Assembly (NCBI RefSeq): GCF_002135295.1
Contig: NZ_NEGG01000001.1
Coordinates: 408,574-472,573 of the forward strand
Direction of reading: 5' to 3'
DNA length: 64,000 bases
DNA from: Acinetobacter sp. ANC 5054
GTDB lineage: Bacteria; Pseudomonadota; Gammaproteobacteria; Pseudomonadales; Moraxellaceae
Positions 9,476 to 19,345 of this stretch are shown here, in pieces. The stretch's first letter is position 1. Each line of letters opens with the position of its first letter. The position numbers were made by a program, and so were the translations under genes. Under the pieces are notes generated by a model, which did not search any database, was not told the DNA's origin, and saw only the letters and a list, made by a program, of their open reading frames with translations.

Positions 9476-9497
9476 GATGTTGTTATCTCAGTACATA

Positions 9498-9830
9498 TTA
9501 GCGGCTAGAACACTGCTGCTCTTCATCATACACCGGTGTATGTTCAATACACTGGCGCTTTGCCATGGCACGCTCTGCACGGCGATCTTCACGTAGAAGA
9601 ACTAGGGTGAACACCACCATTGCGGCCATCAAGGCTGTTAAATAACTATACGCCACCGATAATTCGAACATGGTTTGTGTACCAAATCGAATCACTTCAA
9701 TGAGTCCCCACACCAGCATCCCCGCCAGCATAAAACTTAACCAGCGACGATAAGGCGAGAAGAAAACAGCAATCACAGCAGCCGATACCAAGCTCAGGCC
9801 AACGATTGTTGCTAAATTCGCTGTCAACAT
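9498..9830 (-). CDS. Small membrane protein of unknown function
   Basis: A 110-residue protein with three likely membrane segments: LATIVGLSLVSAAVIAVFF (about 4-22), WLSFMLAGMLVWGLIEVIRF and YLTALMAAMVVFTLVLL, followed by a charged C-terminal tail ending in EEQQCSSR. I place the start at the ATG at 9830, which has GGAGG 5 nt upstream; an in-frame ATG at 9845 lies before that ribosome binding site. I do not recognise the family. Monocistronic, with a clean terminator. Confidence 0.65.
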   Translation of the reverse strand: MLTANLATIVGLSLVSAAVIAVFFSPYRRWLSFMLAGMLVWGLIEVIRFGTQTMFELSVAYSYLTALMAAMVVFTLVLLREDRRAERAMAKRQCIEHTPVYDEEQQCSSR

Positions 9831-9841
9831 AAAAACCTCCG

Positions 9842-10195
9842 TCATTCGACAGGTGACATCTCTTGTATTACAGGATGTTGACCCTGCCGCACTACTGTCT
9901 GTTCAGTAAATAGATTTGGTCGATCTCAATCTCTTGCAAGCATTATGCTGAGTTTTTCGTATAAAAAAAGTCTGCTTTTTTGTCCATGCGACACACCTTG
10001 TCGCAACATTATTTTGTCATTACATTTTTTCTTTTTAGATAATTTCTAGAACAATGATGCTGCCTTGTTTCGCGTGTCATTACAAAAAAAATCGTGCAAT
10101 TTAGGCTAAAAAAATTAATTTTTCGAATGCTGTTAATCGTTGTTTTTATCGACAATTTTCTTTTACCGTTCATCGGAACCTATATTTTTTGGCAT
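9842..10195. other. AT-rich gap, no gene seen
   Basis: This stretch between the divergent side of the small membrane protein gene and the serB terminator holds no convincing reading frame. It contains long A and T runs (for example near 9961 and 10080). The upstream promoter of the membrane protein gene must lie at its left end, but I see no clear hexamers. Confidence 0.5.
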
Positions 10196-10227
10196 AAAAA
10201 AACGCAGCATGATTGCTGCGTTTTTTA
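10196..10227 (-). terminator. Intrinsic terminator of serB
   Basis: Stem AACGCAGC/GCTGCGTT with a 6-nt loop and T runs on both strands, 23 bp beyond the serB stop. Confidence 0.8.
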
Positions 10228-10244
10228 GATCGAATTCAATCGCA

Positions 10245-11465
10245 TTAAGCACGATTTAAATCTTTGTCATGGACACCCAGTAAGTAAAGCACACCGTCCA
10301 AACCAACACTTGAAATGGCTTGATTGGCATTTTGACGGACCAATGGCTTAGCACGGAAAGCCACACCTAGCCCAGCCAAAGACAGCATTGGCAAATCATT
10401 TGCACCATCACCAACCGCAATGGCTTGCTCCAGTGAAATGCCCATTTCTTCGGAAATTTGAGTCAGTAACAAGGCCTTACGTGCACCATCAACAATATGA
10501 CCTTTGACTTCACCCGTTACGACGCCATCTTGCACATCCAAGACATTGGCATGCACTTCATCGATGCCTAATTTCTCTTGTAAATATTCAGCAAAATATT
10601 GGAAGCCGCCAGACAAAATAGCCGTACGATAACCCAGTGATTTCAAAGTCGAAATCAGGCGTTCCGCCCCTTCAGTCACGGTGAGGCGCTCAGCAATTTT
10701 TGGTAATACAGATGCATCCATCCCTTTTAGCAAAGCAACGCGTGCACGGAAGCTTTGTTGGAAATCAAGTTCACCTTGCATCGCACGTTCCGTGATTTCA
10801 GCCACTTGTGCCCCAACGCCAGCTTCAATTGCCAGTTCATCAATCACTTCTTGCTCAATCAAGGTTGAGTCCATATCGAAGCAAACCAAACGGCGGTTAC
10901 GACGGTAAGCATTGTCTTCTTGTACGGCTACGTCTACACCCAGTTCAGTCGAAAGACGTAAGCAAGCAGCACGCATCGCCGTTGCATCTAACATCTGACC
11001 TTTAAGACCAAATTGTACACATGCTCGCTTCGGTGCTTCACTCACGTCATCAAGCTCAGGACGGCCCGATAAACGGGTCACCGTTTCAATATTGAAGCCT
11101 TGGCTAGACACAATATTTGTAACTGCCTGTAAATGAGATGCTTGTAATTCTGGAGCAAGTGCCGTAACGATATAGCGCGTGCGGCCTCCCTCATTTACCC
11201 ATTGTTGATATTCTGTTGTAGAGATTGGTTTAAAGCGCACTGTTAAGCCAATATCATGTGCTAAAATCAACATTTCCTTCATGGCTAATGCTGTCGCAGT
11301 CTGGTCTTCCGACGAAACAACAATACCTAAGGTCAGCTGGTTATGGATGACGGCTTGCCCAACATCTAAAATCTGTAAGGAATGTGCGGACAAAACCTGC
11401 ATTAATCGTGTAAATTGATTAGGTTGGTCAGGTCCTAAAAATGATATAAGAATGATTTCTCGCAT
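10245..11465 (-). CDS. serB: Phosphoserine phosphatase
   Basis: Last step of serine biosynthesis: dephosphorylates O-phosphoserine. The 406-residue protein has N-terminal ACT-type regulatory regions (about 1-180, beginning MREIILISFLGPDQPNQFT) and a C-terminal HAD domain with motif I DMDST (nucleophile Asp197, general acid Asp199), SGGF (motif II) and GDGANDLPML (motif IV). The long N-terminus fits the ACT-containing SerB found in Pseudomonas and Acinetobacter. It is divergent from the Smp-like gene at 11525, the same arrangement as serB and smp (ytjB) in E. coli. Confidence 0.96.
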   Translation of the reverse strand: MREIILISFLGPDQPNQFTRLMQVLSAHSLQILDVGQAVIHNQLTLGIVVSSEDQTATALAMKEMLILAHDIGLTVRFKPISTTEYQQWVNEGGRTRYIVTALAPELQASHLQAVTNIVSSQGFNIETVTRLSGRPELDDVSEAPKRACVQFGLKGQMLDATAMRAACLRLSTELGVDVAVQEDNAYRRNRRLVCFDMDSTLIEQEVIDELAIEAGVGAQVAEITERAMQGELDFQQSFRARVALLKGMDASVLPKIAERLTVTEGAERLISTLKSLGYRTAILSGGFQYFAEYLQEKLGIDEVHANVLDVQDGVVTGEVKGHIVDGARKALLLTQISEEMGISLEQAIAVGDGANDLPMLSLAGLGVAFRAKPLVRQNANQAISSVGLDGVLYLLGVHDKDLNRA

Positions 11466-11524
11466 GAATTGACTCGGGTCTGAGCTACAACTAATGTAAG
11501 AATCATAATCTAAATTGAATAGAA

Positions 11525-12796
11525 TTGCCTTGGAAGTTTACGTTGAATGCGCCTAGACAAGGGCTATTTGCTAGCCTATTAATCGTTTGTTTTGCTTTAC
11601 ATACTTTTTTATTGGTATTGGCAACAACCCACCAACTGAACGAAAATCGTGCCAGTCAGGGACAGCTTATGACCAGTCAGTTGGTCACAGACAGCTTATC
11701 TGAACTTGAACCCGCCAATACGGTTTCGCTGGCTTTACTCGCTGACCGTTATTCAACAAACCCAAGTGTGGCTTCTATCCGCATTTTAAATGCCAACAAT
11801 CAAGTATTGGCAACTGGGGGGTTGACCAAGACTCGTGAAGGCGAAATTTTTGTCCGTGATGCTCTACAAAATGAAAAGAAAGTCGGCACGGTCGAAATTA
11901 CCTTAATCAAACCAAGTATTGGTGAAATTTTACGTACTCAGTGGGCGGCTATTTTAGTTTCATTCTTCTTACATGGCTTATTGTGGTTAGCTTATCGTGC
12001 GATCGCGCGACCTAGTCGTACTGAATACTTGGCACGTATTAACAGTGAATCTCGCTTGAAACATGAAATTCAAACGCTAGCGCAAGCCTTAGAACAAGAA
12101 AAACATAATGCAGCAGTAGCAATTGCACAGGCTCAGCAAAATGCACAAGCCAAAGCGAAACACAAAGAAATCAAACCTGTGGTTCTTGATAGCAACAGCT
12201 TAGCATTGAATATTCAGTTTTATGATCCTAAACAATTGCTCGATACTGTAAATAAAACCGTTTCTTTGCCTTATTTTAATCTGTGCCAAATTTTCCTCAA
12301 CAAAACCACAGAACTCTGTATTCAACACTACAAGTTCAACAGTTCGGACATTACCACTGTACATAAATTCGATGAACATGGTGCAACGATCAGCATGACT
12401 GCCGATACTCCAGATGCTTTGCGTTGTTTGGCGATGATCAGTGCAGTGTTTCAGCTATTGTCGGATGTATTATACAAACGCTACCGTGAAGAAAGACGTT
12501 TTGTTTTACAAACCCGTAGTGCAATTTCAAGCTCGGTTGAGGCTATGCAACTTTCATCTGTGCAAGCAGCTGATCGCTTGGTACAACAGTTGGTGGCTAA
12601 AGAAAGCGCGATCCATGTACCGACTGCGCTCTTGAAAGAAATTTCAGACCATTTCCAATTGGTGAGCTTACCAAACCCAACCAATGTGCTGACACGCCAT
12701 GCCTTTATGATGAATGGCATGGACAGCGATGCTGCTGAATTAGCGCAAAGCCTACGGACTGAAATTCTTAAGTCAAAGCAATCTAAAGCCTCTTAA
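11525..12796 (+). CDS. Smp/AhpA-like membrane protein divergent from serB
   Basis: A 423-residue inner-membrane protein: an N-terminal membrane segment (about 14-34, LFASLLIVCFALHTFLLVL), a periplasmic domain (about 40-140, containing SIRILNANNQVLATGGLTKTREGE), a second segment (about 140-158, WAAILVSFFLHGLLWLAY), then a long alanine/glutamine-rich coiled coil (about 170-210) and a cytoplasmic domain. This resembles the Smp (YtjB) family, supported by divergence from serB. The start is TTG at 11525, forced by an in-frame stop just upstream (TGA at 11516) and by the membrane segment; no strong ribosome binding site is visible. Exact function is unknown. Confidence 0.7.
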   Translation: MPWKFTLNAPRQGLFASLLIVCFALHTFLLVLATTHQLNENRASQGQLMTSQLVTDSLSELEPANTVSLALLADRYSTNPSVASIRILNANNQVLATGGLTKTREGEIFVRDALQNEKKVGTVEITLIKPSIGEILRTQWAAILVSFFLHGLLWLAYRAIARPSRTEYLARINSESRLKHEIQTLAQALEQEKHNAAVAIAQAQQNAQAKAKHKEIKPVVLDSNSLALNIQFYDPKQLLDTVNKTVSLPYFNLCQIFLNKTTELCIQHYKFNSSDITTVHKFDEHGATISMTADTPDALRCLAMISAVFQLLSDVLYKRYREERRFVLQTRSAISSSVEAMQLSSVQAADRLVQQLVAKESAIHVPTALLKEISDHFQLVSLPNPTNVLTRHAFMMNGMDSDAAELAQSLRTEILKSKQSKAS

Positions 12797-12810
12797 GCTG
12801 TAGAATCAAA

Positions 12811-12838
12811 AATCCCGCTTGATGCGGGATTTTTTTTA
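12811..12838. terminator. Bidirectional terminator between the Smp-like gene and ppk1
   Basis: Stem AATCCCGC/GCGGGATT with loop TTGAT, followed by eight T on the plus strand and with A residues in front, so it can serve both convergent genes. Confidence 0.8.
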
Positions 12839-12843
12839 ATCTT

Positions 12844-14907
12844 TTAAACGGTCAAAACTTTCTGTTCGATCAAATAGCGCTGTGCACTATATGCTGCTTC
12901 ATTTTCTGCACATTTCACTTTGAACCATTGACCATCAGATTGTAATTCCCATGCATTTTGATTGTCTTGTAAATAGTTCAAAAGACCATCTTTAATAATT
13001 CGCTTTTTCAACCGATGGTCTAAAATTGGAAAACAAGTTTCCACTCTTGAAAATAAATTACGTCCCATCCAATCGGCACTGGCACAGTACAAACGTTTTT
13101 CCCCACCCTGTTCAAAATAATACACACGCGTATGTTCTAAGAAACGCCCAACCACTGAACGTACATGGATATTTTCCGAAAGTTCCACAACCTGTGGAAT
13201 CAGACAACAAATTGAGCGCACAATTAAATCGACCTGCACACCTGCTTGAGATGCTCGATATAAAGCAGCGATCAGTTGCGGTTCAGTCAAGGCGTTGACT
13301 TTAATGATAATACGCGCAGATTGACCAGCTTTAGCACATTCAATTTCCTGATCAATCAGTTTCAGTAATTCTGTATGCAACGTGAACGGCGCGTGCAATA
13401 GAGCTTTTAACTTGGCCATTTTGCCCATGCCTGTCAGCTCTTGGAACATCCGATGCACATCTTCACAAATGTCTGGTTGCGTGGTCATTAAGCCATAGTC
13501 GGTATACATCCGCGCATTGCCAGCATGGTAGTTTCCAGTGCCTAAATGGGCATAGCGCACCAAGTTATTATTTTCACGACGCACAATCAAAATCATTTTG
13601 GCATGGGTTTTATAACCGACTATGCCATAAACCACGACCGCACCCGCTTCTTGCAGAATATTCGCCACAGTAATATTGGATTCTTCATCGAAACGCGCAC
13701 GTAGCTCAATGACCGCGGTGACTTCCTTACCATTACGCGCCGCTTCAGCGAGCACTTGAACAATGTCTGAGTCAGGGCCACTGCGGTATAGCGTTTGTTT
13801 GATCGCCAAAACTTTGGGGTCTTTGGCCGCTTCACGCAGCAAATTGATCACAGGCTGAAACGAATCGAAAGGATGGTGCAAAAGCACATCTTGCGCTTTG
13901 AGCAGGTCAAATATCCCCGTTTGCTTACGCAAGACTTTAGGTATGACTGGCGTGTAAATTGGATATTTTAATTCTGGACGTTTAAAGCTTGTACTTAAAC
14001 GCGATAAATTAATCGGACCATCTATGCGATACAGCTCCTTTGTACTTAAATCGAATTCATTCAGCAAATAATCAATAATCGTTTGCGGGCAGTCATCTTC
14101 AATTTCGAGGCGCACAGCGCGACCAAACCGTCGTGACGACAATTCATCTTTCAACGCCACCGCCAAATCATCCACATCTTCAGCCAAGACCAAATCTGCA
14201 TTACGTGTCACGCGAAAGGCATAACAGCCTTTGGCTTTCATGCCCGGAAACAAATCATTGATATGCTGTTGAATAATCGCAGTCAAAAAGATTTGTGTAT
14301 CTGTATTCCCTGCAACGTCAGCAGGCATTTGAATAAGCCGAGGTAAGGAACGCGGTGCCGGAACAATCGCCATTTCAATCGCCCGACCAAATGCATCTTT
14401 CCCCTCTAGACTGACAATAAAATTTAAGCTTTTATTCACCAGACGTGGGAATGGATGTGATGGATCTAAGCTGATCGGAGTCAGTACAGGCTGTACTTCT
14501 TTACTAAAATACTGACTCATCCAAGACTCATGCTTTGCTAAAATATCTTGGAACTGAATGAAGCGAATGCCCTGTGCCTGCAAGGCTGGAAGAATGGCAT
14601 GATTCAGTACCTCATATTGCTGTTGTACGGTTTGATGGATGGTCTCAGACAATTCATCCAAAATCACTTCAGTCGGTATTGCATCTGGAGTACGCGCAAT
14701 TGCATTCAGATCACGCTGTTTCATCAGGCCAGCAATGCGAATTTCAAAAAACTCATCTAGATTACGTGAAAAAATAATCAAGAAATTCAACCGCTCTAAT
14801 AACGGCAATTGATCATCCAAGGCCTGTGCCAAAACCCGTCGATGAAAGGCCAAAAGCGATAATTCACGATTAAAATACGTTTCAGATGAATGCTGAAAAT
14901 GTTCCAT
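12844..14907 (-). CDS. ppk1: Polyphosphate kinase 1
   Basis: Reversibly transfers the ATP gamma-phosphate to inorganic polyphosphate; membrane associated. The 687-residue protein shows all four Ppk1 domains: N domain ([21 protein letters not shown]), head domain, and the C1/C2 domains with [14 protein letters not shown] carrying the phosphorylated histidine, then [25 protein letters not shown] and [15 protein letters not shown]. Length is normal. No exopolyphosphatase gene is adjacent. The promoter must lie in the 200-bp gap at 14908-15060, where I see no clear hexamers. Confidence 0.97.
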   Translation of the reverse strand: MEHFQHSSETYFNRELSLLAFHRRVLAQALDDQLPLLERLNFLIIFSRNLDEFFEIRIAGLMKQRDLNAIARTPDAIPTEVILDELSETIHQTVQQQYEVLNHAILPALQAQGIRFIQFQDILAKHESWMSQYFSKEVQPVLTPISLDPSHPFPRLVNKSLNFIVSLEGKDAFGRAIEMAIVPAPRSLPRLIQMPADVAGNTDTQIFLTAIIQQHINDLFPGMKAKGCYAFRVTRNADLVLAEDVDDLAVALKDELSSRRFGRAVRLEIEDDCPQTIIDYLLNEFDLSTKELYRIDGPINLSRLSTSFKRPELKYPIYTPVIPKVLRKQTGIFDLLKAQDVLLHHPFDSFQPVINLLREAAKDPKVLAIKQTLYRSGPDSDIVQVLAEAARNGKEVTAVIELRARFDEESNITVANILQEAGAVVVYGIVGYKTHAKMILIVRRENNNLVRYAHLGTGNYHAGNARMYTDYGLMTTQPDICEDVHRMFQELTGMGKMAKLKALLHAPFTLHTELLKLIDQEIECAKAGQSARIIIKVNALTEPQLIAALYRASQAGVQVDLIVRSICCLIPQVVELSENIHVRSVVGRFLEHTRVYYFEQGGEKRLYCASADWMGRNLFSRVETCFPILDHRLKKRIIKDGLLNYLQDNQNAWELQSDGQWFKVKCAENEAAYSAQRYLIEQKVLTV

Positions 14908-15065
14908 ACCCTCTCAATGCTGCTTAAAACAGTCTATATAAAGTGTTTAGCCGGCATGTTAGGCAGCGGATATGACACTTATGTTACAGATCGCAGAATT
15001 GATGCAAAAAAGCCACTTCAACGCTCCAAATTTATTTATAAAAACATATTCATAGCGTACACATT

Positions 15066-15096
15066 AAAAAAGGAGAACTTAAGCTCTCCTTTTTTA
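15066..15096 (-). terminator. Intrinsic terminator of the BASS transporter gene
   Basis: Eleven-base stem AAAAAAGGAGA/TCTCCTTTTTT with an 8-nt loop, 17 bp beyond the stop codon. Confidence 0.8.
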
Positions 15097-15112
15097 ATGT
15101 ACATCGAATGGT

Positions 15113-16075
15113 TTATTTCAATTTGTCTGAGACTTCATTCGGTTCTTCGGTCCGACTGGCCCAATAGGTCGCGAGCGCTGGCCCTGAAATGTTGTGCCAT
15201 AAACTGAATATTGCACTTGGCACAGCGGTCAATGGTGACGCTGCAAAATGTGTCGCCGCTAAAGCTACGCCCAATCCTGAGTTTTGCATACCCACTTCAA
15301 TCGATACAGCTTTACAGTCTGCATAAGGCAATTTGAACAAACGACTCGCCCAAAAGCCGAGTAAATATCCTAGACCATTATGCAGCGCAACCACGCCTAA
15401 AATCAGTAAACCTGACTCCAAAATTTGTGTACGACTGCCCGCAATAATCGCCGCTACAATTGCAACAATCGCCACCACGGAAATCAACGGCATCACTTGG
15501 ATGTAGGCTTCGACTTGTTTTTTTAATACAGCACGAATGATCAAACCGACCACAATTGGGAACAACACCACTTGTAAAATTGAGACCAACATTGACATGG
15601 CATTGATTTCAATCCATTGACTTGCCAGCAAATAGAAAATTGCGGGAGTCAAAATCGGCGCAAGCAAGGTTGATACCGAAGTACACGCTACAGACAGTGC
15701 AGTATTGCCCTTTGCCATGTAGGTAATCACGTTCGATGCTGTGCCACCCGGGCAGCAACCGACCAAAATTACCCCAATCGCAATTTCAGTGGGTAACTGG
15801 AGGAGTTTGCACAGTACAAAAGCCAAACCCGGCATCACAATAAACTGTGCCAAAACCCCAATCATTACCGCTTTAGGGCTTTGCAGTACGCTTTTAAAAT
15901 CGCCCACAGTCATGGTCATGCCCATACCAAGCATAATTATGCCGAGCATCCACGGGATATAGGCCTTGAGCCAAACAAAAACGTCAGGAACGACCATCGC
16001 AATGGCGGCAAACAACACCACCCAAATGGCAAAGGTTTTTTGCACAAATTGGGTAAATTTCAAAAAAGCGGACAT
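15113..16075 (-). CDS. BASS-family (bile acid:Na+ symporter-like) transporter
   Basis: A 320-residue membrane protein with about nine or ten hydrophobic segments. The stretch [40 protein letters not shown] (about 105-144) is the BASS family signature containing the sodium-site crossing region, and [18 protein letters not shown] is the second conserved block. Family members in bacteria carry organic anions such as pantoate, pyruvate or sulfated compounds; the sequence does not settle the substrate. It is followed downstream only by a terminator, and pncA upstream ends in its own terminator, so it is probably monocistronic. Confidence 0.85.
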   Translation of the reverse strand: MSAFLKFTQFVQKTFAIWVVLFAAIAMVVPDVFVWLKAYIPWMLGIIMLGMGMTMTVGDFKSVLQSPKAVMIGVLAQFIVMPGLAFVLCKLLQLPTEIAIGVILVGCCPGGTASNVITYMAKGNTALSVACTSVSTLLAPILTPAIFYLLASQWIEINAMSMLVSILQVVLFPIVVGLIIRAVLKKQVEAYIQVMPLISVVAIVAIVAAIIAGSRTQILESGLLILGVVALHNGLGYLLGFWASRLFKLPYADCKAVSIEVGMQNSGLGVALAATHFAASPLTAVPSAIFSLWHNISGPALATYWASRTEEPNEVSDKLK

Positions 16076-16103
16076 AGGCTATATCTCTTTTATTTTCAGC
16101 AAC

Positions 16104-16127
16104 AAAAAAGGCACGCGCCTGTGCCTT
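16104..16127 (-). terminator. Intrinsic terminator of pncA
   Basis: Stem AAGGCAC/GTGCCTT with loop GCGCCT and a T run on the minus strand, 29 bp beyond the pncA stop. Confidence 0.7.
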
Positions 16128-16155
16128 ATTAAGTATTTGACGGTATCTTATCAAC

Positions 16156-16800
16156 TCAAGCGCTTTGCTGTATATGTTGCTGCACAATGTCTTTAAGATA
16201 GATGCGTTTAACCCCACTGGCTAACATTTCTTGCCATGCCTGCTGTAAAGAGCCATGTAAATCGATGCCTTTGGTTAAATCCGCAATGACATACGTTTCA
16301 AAGCCCAATTTTCGTGCATCCATCGCAGTCCAAGCCACACAAAAATCGGTCGCAATCCCTACAATAAATACCTTATCTATAGCACGCTCACGCAAATAAC
16401 CCGCCAGTCCTGTCGATGTACGATGATCAGCTTCCATAAAAGCGGAATAGCTATCGATCTGTTGATGACAACCTTTGCGAATCACCAATTGTGCCGTGGG
16501 TAAATTAAGTTCTGGATGAAGCTCCGCATCTGTCGTGCCCTGCACACAGTGCGTAGGCCATAGTACTTGAGGCCCATAACTCAGTTGAATGCTGTCATAC
16601 ACGGCGTGGTCAGGATGATTTTCCGCAAAAGAAATATGATCAGCAGGATGCCAATCTTGGGTCAGTACAATATTTGAAAAATATGCTCCAAGTTGATTAA
16701 TCCCGGGAATAATTTGATCGGCATTGGCCACGGCCAAATTCCCACCTGGGGTAAATCCATTTTGTACATCGACCACAATTAAAGCTGTATTTTTCTGCAT
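16156..16800 (-). CDS. pncA: Nicotinamidase / pyrazinamidase
   Basis: Hydrolyses nicotinamide to nicotinate for NAD salvage; substrate for PncB at 4568. The 214-residue isochorismatase-fold protein has the catalytic Asp in VVDVQNGFTPGGNLAV (about residue 11), the metal-binding DWHPADHISFAENHP block (Asp and two His) and the nucleophilic Cys in VGIATDFCVAWTAMDA (about residue 150). Start MQKNTALIVVDVQ is typical. Confidence 0.95.
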   Translation of the reverse strand: MQKNTALIVVDVQNGFTPGGNLAVANADQIIPGINQLGAYFSNIVLTQDWHPADHISFAENHPDHAVYDSIQLSYGPQVLWPTHCVQGTTDAELHPELNLPTAQLVIRKGCHQQIDSYSAFMEADHRTSTGLAGYLRERAIDKVFIVGIATDFCVAWTAMDARKLGFETYVIADLTKGIDLHGSLQQAWQEMLASGVKRIYLKDIVQQHIQQSA

Positions 16801-16871
16801 AAATCTAAATCCATTCCTTTGCTTTAAAGCGTTTCAACTGATATGTATGATTTTATTTGAATGACCAGTAT

Positions 16872-17201
16872 TCATTCCAACGCATAAAAATAAAATGACT
16901 GTCCATCCTGACAATACCGATACTTCGGCAAATGCTCAATTAAACGTTCGGCAAATCGTGGATAAATCTTGGCTTTACGAGGCGTTGAGGCATGAAAATA
17001 AAAATAACGCGGTTGCTGACGCTGAATATATTTAAGGAGCTGTGTTCGGGTCTGCTGCATCACTACAAAGGCATTGATATTTTCTGCAACATCATCAAAA
17101 GTGGGTTCATCTGCAAAAGCCAACCAAGCATCGCGCTGTGGTTGTTGTCGATTGATTTTAAATATTTGCTTTAGTTCCAACAGGAATTCATCATGATGCA
17201 A
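16872..17201 (-). CDS. Small hypothetical protein, possibly frameshifted at its 5' end
   Basis: The 109-codon frame contains FKINRQQPQRDAWLAFADEPTFDDVAENINAFVVMQQ and ends RYCQDGQSFYFYALE. I do not recognise the family. The only start inside this frame is a TTG at 17201 directly after an in-frame stop (TAA TAT TTG), with no ribosome binding site. A second short frame starting at ATG 17262, with GAGG just upstream, runs into the same codons and stops at 17191 (MSSKKLVAQFKVKEQEFSL). Joining the two by a single-base shift near 17200 would give a normal start and a protein of about 130 residues. It may therefore be a sequencing error, a recent mutation, or a frameshifted gene. Confidence 0.55.
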   Translation of the reverse strand: MHHDEFLLELKQIFKINRQQPQRDAWLAFADEPTFDDVAENINAFVVMQQTRTQLLKYIQRQQPRYFYFHASTPRKAKIYPRFAERLIEHLPKYRYCQDGQSFYFYALE

Positions 17202-17262
17202 ATATTAAACTGAACTCTTGTTCTTTAACTTTAAATTGAGCGACTAACTTTTTAGATGACAT
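17191..17262 (-). pseudogene. Likely 5' fragment of the 16872-17201 gene
   Basis: A 23-codon frame with a good start: ATG at 17262 with GAGG about 4 nt upstream. It reads MSSKKLVAQFKVKEQEFSL and ends at a TGA that overlaps the first codons of the next frame, shifted by one base. The overlap of frames and the absence of a start in the larger frame make a frameshifted single gene the simplest reading. It could alternatively be a short leader peptide. Confidence 0.45.
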
Positions 17263-17366
17263 CAGACCTCTTTACTTTCTTTATGATTTATTTTCTAAAT
17301 AAATAATGACATAAAATCAAATCCATATAATCTTTCAGCTTTGACATGGCGACTTAATTTGACGCA

Positions 17367-17397
17367 ATAAAAAAGCCCACGCAAGGTGGGCTTCCGG
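17367..17397 (-). terminator. Intrinsic terminator of the MFS gene at 17412
   Basis: Stem GCCCAC/GTGGGC extended by AA/TT pairs, with a T run on the minus strand, 15 bp beyond the stop codon. Confidence 0.75.
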
Positions 17398-17411
17398 TAT
17401 GGCGCGTTCTC

Positions 17412-18617
17412 TTAAGATGGAATACGACGTACCAAGAACAACATAAAGATTGCAGAGATAATAATGCATGGGATTGCTGCAGAAATTACACCTGCTGCCC
17501 CAAAACCTGCTGCCAATAATTGACCCGCGATTGCTGGACCAAGCATTGCGCCAACACGGCCTACCGCAGATGCCACACCTACCCCTGTACCACGGAGCTG
17601 AGTTGGGTAAACGATACCACCAAAGGCATATAACACCCCCTGACAACCAATTACGAATGCACCAACCAAAGCAGAAGCCATGTACATTTGTGTCAATGAC
17701 CCTGCGCCATTAAGCGCAAATAGACCCGCCAAAATACCGCCGTACATTAAGACAATCACATACGCTTTTTTCCAACGGTCAGTTAACATACCCAAAATAA
17801 TGGTACCAATCGTTGCACTAACCATGAAGTAGAACTGTGCGGTAGCGCCGTCTTTACGCGTAAAGCCAAGCTCAGTGAATAACGAAGGCAACCAGCTCAA
17901 CATGATGTAAACCACCATCAGGGTAAAGAAGTAGCTCACCCAAATCGACAAGGTACGCAGACGATTTTCAGTATTGAATAAATCTTTGAATGCACCTTGC
18001 TGAGCTTCACCCGCAGTTTGAACTGCTTGATCTTTGGCTTTAAGGAATTCACGTGATTCTGGTAAAAAGAAAATCATCAGTGGAATCACAATAATCGGTA
18101 ATAAACCACCAAGATAGAAAATGTTTTTCCAGTTACCACCGAAATCCGTTAAGGCAATTAACGAAAGAATCGCTGCGCCAACAGGCATACCGCAATACAT
18201 CAGACCAACTGCACGACCACGATTTTGTGGTGTTACCGCTTCAGAAGCTAAGGTAATCAAAATTGGCATAGCAGCACCAAGACCTGCCCCTGCCAAGAAA
18301 CGCACTGCCAACAAACTATGGAAGCTATTTACCCAAACAGTACACAGGGTAAAAATGGCAAACATACCTGTTGACCAAATTAAAACTTTTTTACGACCAA
18401 TACGGTCGGCAACACGACCACCCACTAAAGCACCGGGTAACAGGCCTAAAATACCAGCACTGAAAAAAACCCCCAGTTGAGAGCTATCTAGCCCAAAATA
18501 TTCACGAATCCCTGCTGCTGCAATGCCCGCAGCCTGAATATCCAGACCTTCGATTACGGCAATAAGGAAACAGATTGCTACCGTAACTATAGCGTGCTTG
18601 TTATCTGACTTTTCCAT
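17412..18617 (-). CDS. MFS transporter, aromatic-acid:H+ symporter-like
   Basis: Twelve-segment major facilitator of about 401 residues. I start it at the ATG at 18617 (MEKSDNKHAIVTVAICF) because AAGGA lies 7 nt upstream; the frame remains open to 18674. The first segment contains EGLDIQAAG, the AAHS-type DGxD-like motif, and loop 2-3 has GGRVADRIGRKKVLIW, the MFS signature, with a partial repeat at LTDRWKKAYVIVL. AAHS members carry protonated aromatic acids such as 3-hydroxyphenylpropionate or benzoates. No catabolic genes are adjacent, so the substrate is unknown. A related but distinct transporter lies at 61341. Confidence 0.82.
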   Translation of the reverse strand: MEKSDNKHAIVTVAICFLIAVIEGLDIQAAGIAAAGIREYFGLDSSQLGVFFSAGILGLLPGALVGGRVADRIGRKKVLIWSTGMFAIFTLCTVWVNSFHSLLAVRFLAGAGLGAAMPILITLASEAVTPQNRGRAVGLMYCGMPVGAAILSLIALTDFGGNWKNIFYLGGLLPIIVIPLMIFFLPESREFLKAKDQAVQTAGEAQQGAFKDLFNTENRLRTLSIWVSYFFTLMVVYIMLSWLPSLFTELGFTRKDGATAQFYFMVSATIGTIILGMLTDRWKKAYVIVLMYGGILAGLFALNGAGSLTQMYMASALVGAFVIGCQGVLYAFGGIVYPTQLRGTGVGVASAVGRVGAMLGPAIAGQLLAAGFGAAGVISAAIPCIIISAIFMLFLVRRIPS

Positions 18618-19345
18618 TGGAGAATCCTTGTTGTCATCAGCGTTCAAATAAAGTTGAATCATCGCCGATGCCATATAGAGGATATAACTACCAATAAGTT
18701 GAACCTTTTAGTCAGAATTCAAAATACGTGCAAGATCTAATATATTTTGAGAGTTAACTCACAAAGTCGTAAAACCAATTAAAGTCTAATCACCATTGAA
18801 ATGTTGAGTTTGCATTTCAATAGGTATAACAAGAAAAGATTTCAACCCTTTAGGAAATTCTCCTAATTTCTATTAGATAAAAAAAAGATTATTAGCCAAG
18901 TTTTTAACAATGATTTGCAATTAATCCCGATCAAATTGATATAGCTTTTAAATCTTTAGTGATTGGTTTTTAATCTTAAATTCTGATCAAAAAGCACGGA
19001 TTAGCAGTATTTATTACATTTGAGTGCATTTATTGGGCTTAACTTTGACAAATTGCTGTACCTATCTACATTTTATTTCAACTGATTGATTTAAAGTGCT
19101 GAATAATTTTTAAGCTGCAAAAAAACCGCTATTTTACACTTGATTGTTTTAAGTTTGATTTGTATAAAGAATTTTATGGCTTTGACCAAAGCATATTGTT
19201 CTTATGCGTTTGATCAGTCATAATTTGCGTAAGCATTATTCAATTTGGGCAAATCCCATTGAAAGTTGCTACAAATCAAAATACGAAACCATCCAGAAAA
19301 TTCAATTTCTTCTCTTCGGATGGACAAATAGGATAGCTTTTCAAA
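18618..19345. other. Long AT-rich gap upstream of dapA and the MFS gene
   Basis: More than 700 bp between divergent genes with no convincing coding frame. A possible promoter reading toward dapA is TTGACA at 19045 with TACATT at 19067 (16-bp spacing), about 270 bp before the dapA start. A short frame at 19204-19407 runs into dapA out of phase, has no ribosome binding site, and I reject it. I see no riboswitch structure. Confidence 0.4.

Noticed and set aside
9848..9885. GGA-rich stretch on the plus strand (GACAGGTGACATC and TACAGGATGTTGACC) that resembles the sRNA hairpins
   Set aside because: No GacA-box-like dyad, no -10 at the fixed distance, and no terminator follows. It is also on the strand opposite to the gene that begins nearby.
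14890..15207. Plus-strand frame covering the ppk1-BASS gap
   Set aside because: It overlaps ppk1 and the BASS gene antisense, and no start signal is visible; it is a by-product of long low-GC sequence.
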